The notes: a model not told the origin generated them from the sequence alone. Shown: positions 1-6,778, counted from the stretch's first letter. The stretch: 9,128 nucleotides of DNA from a bacterium (GCA_027294925.1 JAPULM010000126.1:1-9128); one strand, 5' to 3'. Program-made: numbers and translations.

Positions 1-18
1 GCGGATAAGCCGGAGTGA
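1..18 (+). CDS. Possible C-terminal tail of an upstream gene (partial)
   Basis: Reading from base 1, the codons give Ala-Asp-Lys-Pro-Glu and then TGA at 16-18, which ends 15 bases before the BtpA-family start. That spacing is typical of genes in one operon, so an upstream same-strand gene may end here. Only five residues are visible, one of the other frames is also open, and no product can be named. This is an inference from spacing alone. Confidence 0.35.
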   Translation, partial: ADKPE

Positions 19-33
19 AGAAAGAAGAATGGT

Positions 34-831
34 ATGCGCAACTTTGAAGCCTTGGGCAAAAAGAAAGTAGTGCTTGGCATGGTGCATCTGCTACCGTTAC
101 CTGGAACCCCGTTTCACCAGGAAGGCAATATGGCGCAGGCACTCGACAAAGCGGTGCTGGATGCGACGGCTCTGTATCAAGGTGGTGCGGATGGCTGCTT
201 GATTCAAACCGTTGATCGGGTCTATTCGGCTAAGGATGAGGCGGACTATGCACGGGTGGCCGCGATGGCCGCAATTGTTAAGGCAGTGTCTGACGCCACC
301 GGGCCTGAATTTCAAATTGGGGTGCAGATTATGGTCAATGCGCTAAAAGCGTCGTTGGCCGTAGCCAAGGTTTGCGGTGGATCATTCTTACGCTGTACGG
401 CGCTGGTCGGCGCCACCTTAAGCGCTGCTGGCATGATCGAGGCAAACCCACACGACTTTCTCACCTATCGTAATCGTATCGCTGCGCAAGATATGAAGCT
501 GATTGCCGAAGTCCACAGCCGGCACTTCACCTGGTTAGGCGAACGGCCGGCGGCGGAAGTGGCGCGCATGGCCATGCGTGCCGGGGCGCACGCGGTCGAA
601 ATTTCCCACCTGGATGAGGACGCCAATGCCAAGCTGGTGCGGGATATCAAGCAGGCGATGCCTGATTTACCGGTCATCTTGGGCGGCTATACCAACCATG
701 AGAATGTCGCTCGTCGTCTGGCTGATGCCGACGGCGCTTTTGTTGGCGCCTGTTTGCAATCTGAAGGATGGGGCAAGCATATCGACATCGATCGGGTACG
801 CGACTACGTCGAGATTGTCGACAAATTATGA
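34..831 (+). CDS. BtpA/SgcQ family TIM-barrel protein
   Basis: This 265-residue protein matches the usual length of the BtpA/SgcQ family, which adopts a TIM-barrel fold. The family hallmark GMVHLLPLPG is at residues 15-24 on the first strand. GGADGCLIQ (50-58), GVQIMVN (96-102), LRCTALVGATLSAAG (119-133), IAEVHSRH (157-164), AVEISH (187-192) and ILGGYTNHENV (215-225) follow in the expected strand order. BtpA is named for its effect on photosystem I accumulation in cyanobacteria, but homologues such as E. coli SgcQ occur in non-phototrophs and their reaction is not established. No signal peptide or membrane segment is visible, so it is probably cytoplasmic. The ATG at 34 follows a purine-rich stretch (GAAGAAAGAAGAA) that is only a weak ribosome binding site. 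The next gene is an amidohydrolase on the same strand, 168 bases away. The family call is firm; the function is unknown. Confidence 0.88.
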   Translation: MRNFEALGKKKVVLGMVHLLPLPGTPFHQEGNMAQALDKAVLDATALYQGGADGCLIQTVDRVYSAKDEADYARVAAMAAIVKAVSDATGPEFQIGVQIMVNALKASLAVAKVCGGSFLRCTALVGATLSAAGMIEANPHDFLTYRNRIAAQDMKLIAEVHSRHFTWLGERPAAEVARMAMRAGAHAVEISHLDEDANAKLVRDIKQAMPDLPVILGGYTNHENVARRLADADGAFVGACLQSEGWGKHIDIDRVRDYVEIVDKL

Positions 832-905
832 CCCACGTTGGTCGAAGGAGGTGGATACAGCCAAACGGTGTGCTGTTGCGCTTACGCATTTTACTATCGT
901 TATAG

Positions 906-934
906 TTGAATCGGTGCTGCAGAACGTCTATTCT
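906..934 (+). promoter_or_regulatory. Candidate sigma70-type promoter for the amidohydrolase
   Basis: TTGAAT (906-911) and TATTCT (929-934) are separated by 17 bases, and each matches four of six consensus positions. The spacer between the BtpA-family gene and the amidohydrolase is 168 bases, long enough for its own promoter, and the start codon lies 65 bases downstream. I saw no terminator after the BtpA-family gene, so read-through is also possible. Matches of this quality occur by chance, so the call is tentative. The rest of the 832-999 spacer shows no gene. Confidence 0.3.
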
Positions 935-999
935 GTCGTTGATAAGCGGGTGATATACAAAGCCGCCAATAGGATTCGACTTTTTTAGGGGAGACAATT

Positions 1000-2454
1000 A
1001 TGAGTGACAACGGTCATCTGAGCGCTGCTGAGATACGATCTCGACTGACCCACCCGATCATTGACGCTGATGGGCATTGGCTTGAATACGGGCCGGTGAT
1101 GACGGAACAACTGCGTCGTATTGGTGGCGACAAGGCTGCCGAAGGATTTAGCATGTTCCGTACCGTGGTCGCGGAACAACTGGCGATGTCAGTAGAAGAG
1201 CGGCGGCAAAAGCGTATCGCGCAGCCGGCCTGGTGGGCGTCGCCAACCAAAAATACACATGACCGTGCCACGGCTATGATGCCGCGGCTCTTGTACGAAC
1301 GTTTGGATGAGTTTGGCATCGACTTCGCCGTTCTCTATCCTACCTCTGGCCTGGCCATTCATCGCATTCCTGATGCCGAGACACGCCGCGCGACGTGCCG
1401 GGCGTTCAATATTTATTGTGCTGAAACGTTTGGCGACTTTGCCAATCGTATGACGCCGGCCGCAGTCATCCCGATGTTTACGCCGGAAGAGGCGATCGAG
1501 GAATTGACCTATGTCAAACATCAACTTGGCCTCAAGGTCATCCTGACGGGTAGTCTCATGCGTCGCCCGATTCCGGCCATTGCCAAGCAAAACTCCGAGA
1601 TGGCTTCGACGGCTGTCTGGTACGACGTGCTAGGTATCGATAGTGACTATGATTACGATGCGGTCTGGTCCAAATGTGAGGAATTGGGTTTTGCCCCGTC
1701 GTTCCACAGCAGCGGGCGTGGTTATGCGATGCGGGTGTCGCCAAGCAACTTTGTCTATAACCATGTGGGCCATTTTGCTGCCGCTAATGAAGCGGTTTGT
1801 AAGGCTCTGTTTCTTGGTGGCGTGACGCGGCGTTTTCCCAAGGTGAACTTTGCCTTTCTGGAAGGCGGCGTGGGCTGGGCCTGCCAACTGTTTTCTGATC
1901 TAATCGAGCACTGGGAAAAGCGCAGCCTGCAGGGTTTAGAGGAAGTCAAACCCGCCAACCTTGACCTCGACTTGCTGACCCAACTGGCTGAAACCTATGC
2001 CAATGCTGATATGCTTGCAGCCATTCGCGCCGGCAAAGGCTTACGAGAGGCTGAGGCGTCGAGCGCCATCGGCGGCATTACGCAGCTGGATGATTTTGCT
2101 GCTTGTGAGATTACCCAGAAGACCGACCTGCGTGATCTGTTTACCTCTAATTTTTATTTCGGCTGCGAAGCAGACGACCGCATGAATGCGTGGGCGTTTA
2201 GACGCAACCACAATCCAATGGGGGCTCGACTCAAAGCACTGTTTGGCTCTGATATTGGCCATTTCGATGTACCGAACATGGCGCATGTCGTGCCGGAAGC
2301 GTACCAATTGGTTGAACAAGAGCTGATGACGGATGACGATTTCCGCGACTTCATGCTGACCAATCCGGTGCACTTTTGGGGCGATGGCAATGCTGATTTT
2401 TTCAAAGGAACCGTTGTCGAGCAAGAAGCCACCGCGGTGTTGGCGTCATCATAG
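1000..2454 (+). CDS. Amidohydrolase family protein (amidohydrolase 2 type, metal-dependent TIM barrel)
   Basis: This 484-residue protein belongs to the metal-dependent hydrolase/decarboxylase barrel group called amidohydrolase 2 (relatives of ACMSD). IDADGH at residues 21-26 supplies the first-strand metal site (Asp24, His26). Candidate ligands or catalytic residues further on are His236 (PSFHSSGRG), His255 and His258 (NHVGH), and Asp418 in GSDIGH (416-421), the usual late-barrel Asp. FLEGGVGW (286-293) is the typical penultimate strand. About 90 residues (roughly 300-390) lie between that strand and the final Asp strand, making the protein longer than common 300-400-residue members. No signal peptide is apparent. 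The ATG at 1000 has a good ribosome binding site, AGGGGAG, six bases upstream. The substrate cannot be read from sequence; family members cleave C-N or C-C bonds of carboxylated or cyclic compounds. The neighbouring BtpA-family gene does not clarify it. Confidence 0.88.
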   Translation: MSDNGHLSAAEIRSRLTHPIIDADGHWLEYGPVMTEQLRRIGGDKAAEGFSMFRTVVAEQLAMSVEERRQKRIAQPAWWASPTKNTHDRATAMMPRLLYERLDEFGIDFAVLYPTSGLAIHRIPDAETRRATCRAFNIYCAETFGDFANRMTPAAVIPMFTPEEAIEELTYVKHQLGLKVILTGSLMRRPIPAIAKQNSEMASTAVWYDVLGIDSDYDYDAVWSKCEELGFAPSFHSSGRGYAMRVSPSNFVYNHVGHFAAANEAVCKALFLGGVTRRFPKVNFAFLEGGVGWACQLFSDLIEHWEKRSLQGLEEVKPANLDLDLLTQLAETYANADMLAAIRAGKGLREAEASSAIGGITQLDDFAACEITQKTDLRDLFTSNFYFGCEADDRMNAWAFRRNHNPMGARLKALFGSDIGHFDVPNMAHVVPEAYQLVEQELMTDDDFRDFMLTNPVHFWGDGNADFFKGTVVEQEATAVLASS

Positions 2455-2535
2455 TCCACCTCTCGCCCTAATGCTACACCTTGAGGGCAATAGATATTCA
2501 GGTTTGCTTTTGGAAATCCAGACGAGCTGTTTGAA

Positions 2536-2589
2536 TAGGGTGGGGCTGTGCCCCACCATGACCCGGCGGTGCGGCAAGGCCGCACCCTA
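2536..2589. repeat. Double palindrome (two 8-bp hairpins nested in an 11-bp outer inverted repeat)
   Basis: Two perfect hairpins stand in tandem: GGTGGGGC/TGT/GCCCCACC at 2539-2557 and GGTGCGGC/AAG/GCCGCACC at 2568-2586. The outer arms TAGGGTGGGGC (2536-2546) and GCCGCACCCTA (2579-2589) can also pair at 10 of 11 positions, giving an alternative long stem. The element lies between the ends of two convergent genes (2454 and 2661), so it could act as a bidirectional terminator, though no T-tract follows either hairpin. Its architecture resembles dispersed REP-type palindromes. The remainder of the 2455-2660 spacer shows no gene. Confidence 0.7.
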
Positions 2590-2660
2590 GGTGATCTCAT
2601 ACAGGTTAAGACGGATTCTCCAATTCATTTTCTCACCATCTATAGCCATGCGTACAGAGG

Positions 2661-3605
2661 TCAGAAGGCCCGATGCAGCATGTCTTCCCCGCGCACGAAA
2701 TGCTGCAGGTTCTCTACCCAAATAGCGCCAACGCGTTGCAGGTAAAGCGGCGAGGTGGAGGCATTGTGCGGTGTGATGAGGAGATTGGGCACGTCCCACA
2801 GATCATCATCCGCCGGCCATGGTTCGGTGGGTAGAACATCCAGGCAGGCATGGCGTAGGCGGTCTGCGGCGAGTGCCGTTTTGAGGGCTGGGATATCGAT
2901 CAGCGCGCCACGCCCGACGTTGGCCAGCGTGGCAGTCGGTTTCATACGCGCCAGGGCTTCCTGGTCAATAAGACCAAGCACCTCAGGCGTAACCGGGATG
3001 GCAAGCACAACAAAATCCGCCTCGGACAGGAAAGTAGCAAGATCAGCCATGGTACCCTGTCGATCGACATTGGGAACCGCTGCTGAGGCGCGACGGATAC
3101 CCAAGACCTGCATGCCGAATGCCTTGCCAAATGCTGCTACACGACTGCCAATGGCACCCAGCCCGACAACCAACATGGTCTTATCGCTAAGGCTCTCCAG
3201 TTTCAGTTTCTGCCAGCTATGCGCCCGCTGCTGGTCACGCAACTCGCCGAGCTGTTTGGCCGACCACATCACAAAACTGAAGGCCATCTCGGCGACTTCC
3301 AGGGCATTGGCGCCCGGGCTATGGGTCAACGCCACCTTATTCTGACGCATCACATCATAGAACAATCCATCAATACCGGCATCTTCGGTATGCGCCCAGC
3401 GTACCTCAGGCAGTTTGATGACGGCCTGCACGAAAGCATCCGTGTAGGCATCAGCGGCATACACCAACAAATCACAATCGTGTGGCGCTTCGGACCATGA
3501 CCCATCGGCACCAATCAGCGCCCAGCGGATGTCTGGCACAATATCCTGTGCGAGCGCCCCAAAATGTTTAAAAAACTCATAACCAGCAGCAACTTTCACG
3601 ATCAT
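2661..3605 (-). CDS. D-isomer-specific 2-hydroxyacid dehydrogenase
   Basis: This 314-residue NAD(P)-dependent dehydrogenase interconverts a 2-oxoacid and its D-2-hydroxyacid. The N-terminal substrate domain spans roughly residues 1-100. The inserted Rossmann domain begins near 140, with GLGAIG at 148-153. The catalytic set is complete: Arg232 in NVGRGALID, Glu261 in LPTEPWP and His280 in ITPHNAS. The strand after the glycine loop ends in GIRRA (Arg171-Arg172) rather than an acidic residue, which suggests NADP(H) preference. Its compact length and motifs recall the glyoxylate/hydroxypyruvate reductase branch, but the substrate is not determined. The ATG at 3605 has AAGGAG only three bases upstream; a GTG at 3599 would have a more usual nine-base spacing, so the start could be two codons later. 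It follows metY by 78 bases on the same strand with a hairpin between them, so co-transcription is uncertain. Confidence 0.92.
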   Translation of the reverse strand: MIVKVAAGYEFFKHFGALAQDIVPDIRWALIGADGSWSEAPHDCDLLVYAADAYTDAFVQAVIKLPEVRWAHTEDAGIDGLFYDVMRQNKVALTHSPGANALEVAEMAFSFVMWSAKQLGELRDQQRAHSWQKLKLESLSDKTMLVVGLGAIGSRVAAFGKAFGMQVLGIRRASAAVPNVDRQGTMADLATFLSEADFVVLAIPVTPEVLGLIDQEALARMKPTATLANVGRGALIDIPALKTALAADRLRHACLDVLPTEPWPADDDLWDVPNLLITPHNASTSPLYLQRVGAIWVENLQHFVRGEDMLHRAF

Positions 3606-3656
3606 CTTCTCCTTGCCGCTTGTAACGTCTGCCGACCCATCACGATACGATAAATG

Positions 3657-3677
3657 ACCCCGCCGGGACGGCGGGGT
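3657..3677 (-). terminator. GC-rich hairpin after metY, possible terminator
   Basis: ACCCCGCCG (3657-3665) and CGGCGGGGT (3669-3677) form a perfect 9-bp stem around a three-base loop. It begins seven bases past the metY stop codon in the direction of transcription. The sequence after the stem on the minus strand (CATTTATCG) is T-rich only over a few bases, so this may be a weak intrinsic terminator, an mRNA-stabilising hairpin, or an attenuating element before the dehydrogenase. Confidence 0.5.
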
Positions 3678-3683
3678 AGCTGT

Positions 3684-4979
3684 CTACACTTCTTTCTGAG
3701 ACACCGTTAGGGCTTGATCGAGATCCCACAGGATGTCATCAAGATCTTCTAAACCAACCGAAATGCGGATCATATCGGGGCTGATGCCGGAAGCCACCTG
3801 TTCTTCATCGGTAAGTTGCTGATGCGTCGTGCTGCCGGGATGGATCACCAAGCTCTTGGCGTCGCCAACATTGGCCAGATGCGAATGCACCTTCACCGCC
3901 TCAATAAAGCCCCGACCCGCTTCGCGCCCACCCTTGATACCGAAGGTGAAGATTGAGCCAGGACCTTTAGGTAGATACGTCTGGCAGCGTTCGTAGAACG
4001 GACTATCCGGCAAGGCAGCAAAGTTGACCCAGGTCACCAAATCATGTTCATCAAGCCACTTGGCCACGCTCTGCGCATTCTGCACATGGCGATCCATACG
4101 TATTGACAACGTTTCCAGGCCCTGTAAAAACAGGAACGAGTTAAACGGGCTTAGGCAAGCACCGAGGTCACGCATCATCTCGACGCGCGCTTTTAAAATA
4201 AAGGTGAAATTGCCAAATGTCTCCCAATAACGCATGCCATGATAACCTGGTGACGGCTCGACCATCTCCGGAAAGGTGCCGTTGTCCCAGTGAAAGGTGC
4301 CGCCATCAACGATAATGCCACCGATACAGGTGCCATGCCCACCGATAAACTTGGTAGCGGAATGCACAATGATATCAGCCCCATGTTCAAAAGGGCGGCA
4401 AAGATAGGGCGAGGCGAAGGTATTATCGATCATCAAAGGAATGTTGTTTTCATGGGCGATATCAGCAACCGCTTGGATATCAAAGATATCACCCTTCGGA
4501 TTGCCAATGGTTTCGCCGTATAACAACTTGGTCTTGGGCGTCATCGCCTTGCGAAAGTTCTCCGGATCGGCGGCGTCAACAAAATGCACCTGAATGCCAA
4601 AGCGCTTGAAGGTCAGGGCAAATTGATTATACGTGCCGCCATACAGAGTGCTTGACGACACCATCTCATCGCCATTCTGTAACAACGTCGTAATCGCCAC
4701 CAACTGGGCCGCCTGTCCGGAGGCTGTCGCCAGACCACCAACCCCGCCTTCGAGGGAAGCCACGCGTTCCTCAAAGGCGGCGGTGGTAGGATTAGAAATG
4801 CGCGTATAAATGTTGCCGAATTTGTTCAGGGCAAACAAGTGCGCTGCCTGCTGGGTATCCTCAAAGACAAACGACGTGGTTTGATAAATCGGCACGGCGC
4901 GTGCCCCGGTTGTCGTATCCGGCGTCTGACCCGCATGCAGCATGCGGGTGTCAAAGCCAAAATCAAACTTCTCTTCCAT
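3684..4979 (-). CDS. metY: O-acetylhomoserine sulfhydrylase (Cys/Met metabolism PLP enzyme)
   Basis: This 431-residue cytoplasmic enzyme uses pyridoxal phosphate to replace the acyl group of O-acetylhomoserine with sulfide (or methanethiol), yielding homocysteine (or methionine). The length fits MetY, which is longer than the roughly 390-residue MetB/MetC/MetZ enzymes. Visible motifs are the N-terminal FGFDTRMLHAG (7-17), IYQTTSF (31-37), YTRISNPT (58-65), the cofactor-stacking Tyr113 in TLYGGTYN, the phosphate-binding SATKFIGGHG with Schiff-base Lys210 (207-216), and the late HPGSTTHQQL typical of the family. The ATG at 4979 is preceded by AAGGA eight bases upstream. It starts 34 bases after the CoA-binding protein gene and is probably co-transcribed with it. 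O-succinylhomoserine as substrate cannot be excluded from sequence. I saw no SAM riboswitch in the upstream spacer. Confidence 0.93.
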   Translation of the reverse strand: MEEKFDFGFDTRMLHAGQTPDTTTGARAVPIYQTTSFVFEDTQQAAHLFALNKFGNIYTRISNPTTAAFEERVASLEGGVGGLATASGQAAQLVAITTLLQNGDEMVSSSTLYGGTYNQFALTFKRFGIQVHFVDAADPENFRKAMTPKTKLLYGETIGNPKGDIFDIQAVADIAHENNIPLMIDNTFASPYLCRPFEHGADIIVHSATKFIGGHGTCIGGIIVDGGTFHWDNGTFPEMVEPSPGYHGMRYWETFGNFTFILKARVEMMRDLGACLSPFNSFLFLQGLETLSIRMDRHVQNAQSVAKWLDEHDLVTWVNFAALPDSPFYERCQTYLPKGPGSIFTFGIKGGREAGRGFIEAVKVHSHLANVGDAKSLVIHPGSTTHQQLTDEEQVASGISPDMIRISVGLEDLDDILWDLDQALTVSQKEV

Positions 4980-5013
4980 GCTTCACATCCTTATGGAGAA
5001 TATTTTCAGGAGA

Positions 5014-5520
5014 TTATTTAAAAACGCACTCATAGCGGTTCGCCGTTAAGACGCCAGTCTGCAAGCCGACAACGTCGAGACCATAGTCTTTCTTGCCATA
5101 AAATCGACAGTGCTCGATTTTCACACAACGGTCCATAATCACTTCCAGGCCGGCGGCGGTAGCCTGTTGGGCAGCTTCTTCGTTAATCACCCCAATTTGC
5201 ATCCAAAACACTTTCGCGTTCATTTCAAGGGCCTCGCTAACCAGGGGCATCACCATATCGGGGCGACGAAAGATATCGACGATATCAATCGGTTCCTTGA
5301 TATCGAGAAGCGATTTGTAGCACGTCACCCCAAGAATTTCATCATAGCTCGGATTAACCGGATAGATGGTGTAGCCTTTGCTCATCATATGGACCATGGC
5401 GCGATAACTGGCTCGGGTCGGATTGCCGGATACCCCGACCATGGCAATACGCCGATAACGGGTCAAGAGATCACGGGGACGCTCCGATAACGCTCCCGAC
5501 ATAATACCTGCATACTGCAT
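5014..5520 (-). CDS. CoA-binding domain protein (YccU-like Rossmann fold)
   Basis: This 168-residue single-domain protein belongs to the small CoA-binding family related to the CoA-binding domain of succinyl-CoA synthetase alpha. The nucleotide-binding loop is IAMVGVSGNPTRASY at residues 25-39. The second strand, GYTIYPVNPSYDEILG (49-64), is followed by VDIFRRP (81-87), VFWMQIGVINEEAA (104-117) and the conserved C-terminal RCVKIEHCR (131-139) with Cys132 and His137. There is no catalytic domain, so it is best regarded as a CoA or acyl-CoA binding or sensing protein of unknown role. The start is a choice between GTG at 5523 and ATG at 5520; I chose the ATG because GAGGAG sits eight bases upstream. 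It lies 34 bases before metY, and this neighbour suggests a link to acyl-homoserine-dependent sulfur assimilation, but that link is inference. Confidence 0.88.
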   Translation of the reverse strand: MQYAGIMSGALSERPRDLLTRYRRIAMVGVSGNPTRASYRAMVHMMSKGYTIYPVNPSYDEILGVTCYKSLLDIKEPIDIVDIFRRPDMVMPLVSEALEMNAKVFWMQIGVINEEAAQQATAAGLEVIMDRCVKIEHCRFYGKKDYGLDVVGLQTGVLTANRYECVFK

Positions 5521-5558
5521 CACACATTCTCCTCACAAAAATCTCTTCATTAGGTGAT

Positions 5559-5583
5559 GGGGACAAATTACAAATCTGTCCCC
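5559..5583 (-). repeat. 25-bp hairpin with 11-bp stem upstream of the CoA-binding gene
   Basis: GGGGACA (5559-5565) and TGTCCCC (5577-5583) form the outer stem, and ATT/AAT pairs inside it around a three-base loop. The single mismatch, A.C on the plus strand, becomes a G.U wobble in minus-strand RNA. The structure is therefore an uninterrupted 11-bp stem only in the transcript of the fabH-like/CoA-binding/metY direction. It lies 39 bases before the ATG at 5520. No T-tract follows, so it is not a standard terminator. It could be a 5' leader element or a REP-like repeat. Confidence 0.5.
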
Positions 5584-5660
5584 AGACCAGACAATTTTCA
5601 ATCCCCCTTTTCCTAGCAGCAGAAGGAGATTGAAGCATGACAACCTATATGTCCAGGCGC

Positions 5661-6674
5661 TCAGAGCGCCGCTTCAGGTCCCACGCCAACTTCCAAGGCG
5701 ATGGACGCCCAGGTCAAACCGGCGCCAAAAGAAGCCATCACCACCGTCGCACCCGGTTGTAAACGCCCTTGACGCCAGGCTTCTTCCAGGGCCAAAAGCA
5801 CCGATGCCGATGACGTATTTCCATACCGATCAATATTCACTATCACCTTCTCAAGTGGCAACTTGAGCTTACGCATGGCCGCTTCAATAATGCGCCAGTT
5901 GGCCTGGTGAGGAATCAGCAGCTCCAAATCATCCAGCGACCGTCCAGCCCGCGCCAACACCTCAGTCACCAAGGTTGGCAATCTCCGTACGGCAAAACGG
6001 AACACACTGCTGCCCTTCATACGTAGATAATGACCGCCCTTTTCAACCGTTTCATGGCTGGTCGGCTGCCGTGATCCACCTGCCGGCATCATAATGACCT
6101 GTGATTTCGCGCCGTCACTCGCCCAGCAATGTGACAAGAATCGCAAGCCTCTCTCGCCCTCGTCACCAGCTTGCAACACAATAGCGCCTGCAGCGTCCCC
6201 AAACACCAGGGCGGTTTCAATATCTTGTTCGTCGATCAAGCGCGACACCAGTTCAGCACCGATCACCAATACAGTCCGGCAGATACCGGCACGAATTAAC
6301 CCGGTGCCAGTGATCAGCGCATATAGCGAACCGGTACAGCCGGCATTCAAGTCATAGGCCGGCACCGGTCTTAACCCGAGACGATGCTGTACCAAATTGG
6401 CCGTTGACGGCGTCACATAATCCGCTGATGCCGTCGCCACGATCAAGGCATCAACTTCGTCCGGCGTAACACCGGCATGATCCAACGCTGCTTGCGCAGC
6501 CTGCATAGCCATATCGGACGTGGCCTCTGCAGACGCCGCAAAACGACGCTCGCGAATACCGGTAAGCTTGACGATGTAGTCCTCGGTTACATCGAGTCTC
6601 GCCGCCAATTCTGAGTTCGTCCGGCGTCCGCTGGGCACATAAGTCCCAACGCCACGAAGATACACCTGAAACAT
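5661..6674 (-). CDS. fabH: 3-oxoacyl-ACP synthase III (FabH-type ketosynthase)
   Basis: FabH condenses an acyl-CoA starter with malonyl-ACP to start fatty acid or related chain synthesis. This 337-residue thiolase-fold protein carries the full Cys-His-Asn triad: Cys113 in NAGCTGS, His256 in IPHQAN and Asn286 in YGNTSSAS. LTGIRERRFA (37-46), FGDAAGA (158-164) and the C-terminal FGAGLTW (316-322) are also characteristic. I chose the ATG at 6674 because AAGGAA lies six bases upstream and the protein then opens with the normal FabH strand (MFQVYLRGVGTYVPSG). A GTG nine codons upstream (6701) has no such site. It is not beside plsX, fabD or acpP as in a housekeeping fab cluster, so it could be a secondary KAS III using branched, aryl or longer starters. 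It is divergent from the indolepyruvate oxidoreductase gene. A 6-bp hairpin (5656-5670) overlaps the stop codon. The family call is firm; the starter specificity is not known. Confidence 0.92.
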   Translation of the reverse strand: MFQVYLRGVGTYVPSGRRTNSELAARLDVTEDYIVKLTGIRERRFAASAEATSDMAMQAAQAALDHAGVTPDEVDALIVATASADYVTPSTANLVQHRLGLRPVPAYDLNAGCTGSLYALITGTGLIRAGICRTVLVIGAELVSRLIDEQDIETALVFGDAAGAIVLQAGDEGERGLRFLSHCWASDGAKSQVIMMPAGGSRQPTSHETVEKGGHYLRMKGSSVFRFAVRRLPTLVTEVLARAGRSLDDLELLIPHQANWRIIEAAMRKLKLPLEKVIVNIDRYGNTSSASVLLALEEAWRQGRLQPGATVVMASFGAGLTWASIALEVGVGPEAAL

Positions 6675-6745
6675 AGATCTTTCCTTAACCATCTTCACCA
6701 CATCATCAATCGAGCCATGACGGACGATAGGTATAGCTCCAGCAT

Positions 6746-6751
6746 ACTATA
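6746..6751 (-). promoter_or_regulatory. Possible -10 element for the fabH-like gene
   Basis: TATAGT on the minus strand within an A/T-rich stretch is a five-of-six match to a -10 hexamer and would give a leader of about 65 bases. The matching -35 position (CTGCAA, 17 bases upstream) is poor, which would fit an activator-dependent promoter or mean that this is a chance match. Confidence 0.25.
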
Positions 6752-6778
6752 AAAAGATACGAAGAAGCTTGCAGACAA

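Noticed and set aside
845..852. Perfect Shine-Dalgarno-like AAGGAGGT in the spacer after the BtpA-family gene
   Set aside because: No ATG follows at a usable distance. The GTG codons nearby open either a 13-codon frame or a 45-codon frame whose start overlaps the motif itself. I see no recognisable product.
578..988. 136-residue plus-strand frame overlapping the BtpA-family gene and running into the spacer
   Set aside because: Its first two thirds are an out-of-frame shadow of the conserved BtpA-family sequence, and it has no family motifs.
2154..2600. 148-residue minus-strand frame across the amidohydrolase end and the palindrome
   Set aside because: It is antisense to conserved amidohydrolase sequence, reads through the hairpins and has no family motifs.
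2755..3345. 196-residue plus-strand frame opposite the 2-hydroxyacid dehydrogenase
   Set aside because: It is the antisense shadow of a gene with a complete set of catalytic motifs, and its composition (Ser, Arg, Ala rich) is typical of such shadows.
5521..5660. SAM riboswitch or T-box leader upstream of the CoA-binding/metY operon
   Set aside because: Only the single 25-bp hairpin is visible. There is no multi-helix junction, no T-box sequence and no terminator/antiterminator pair.
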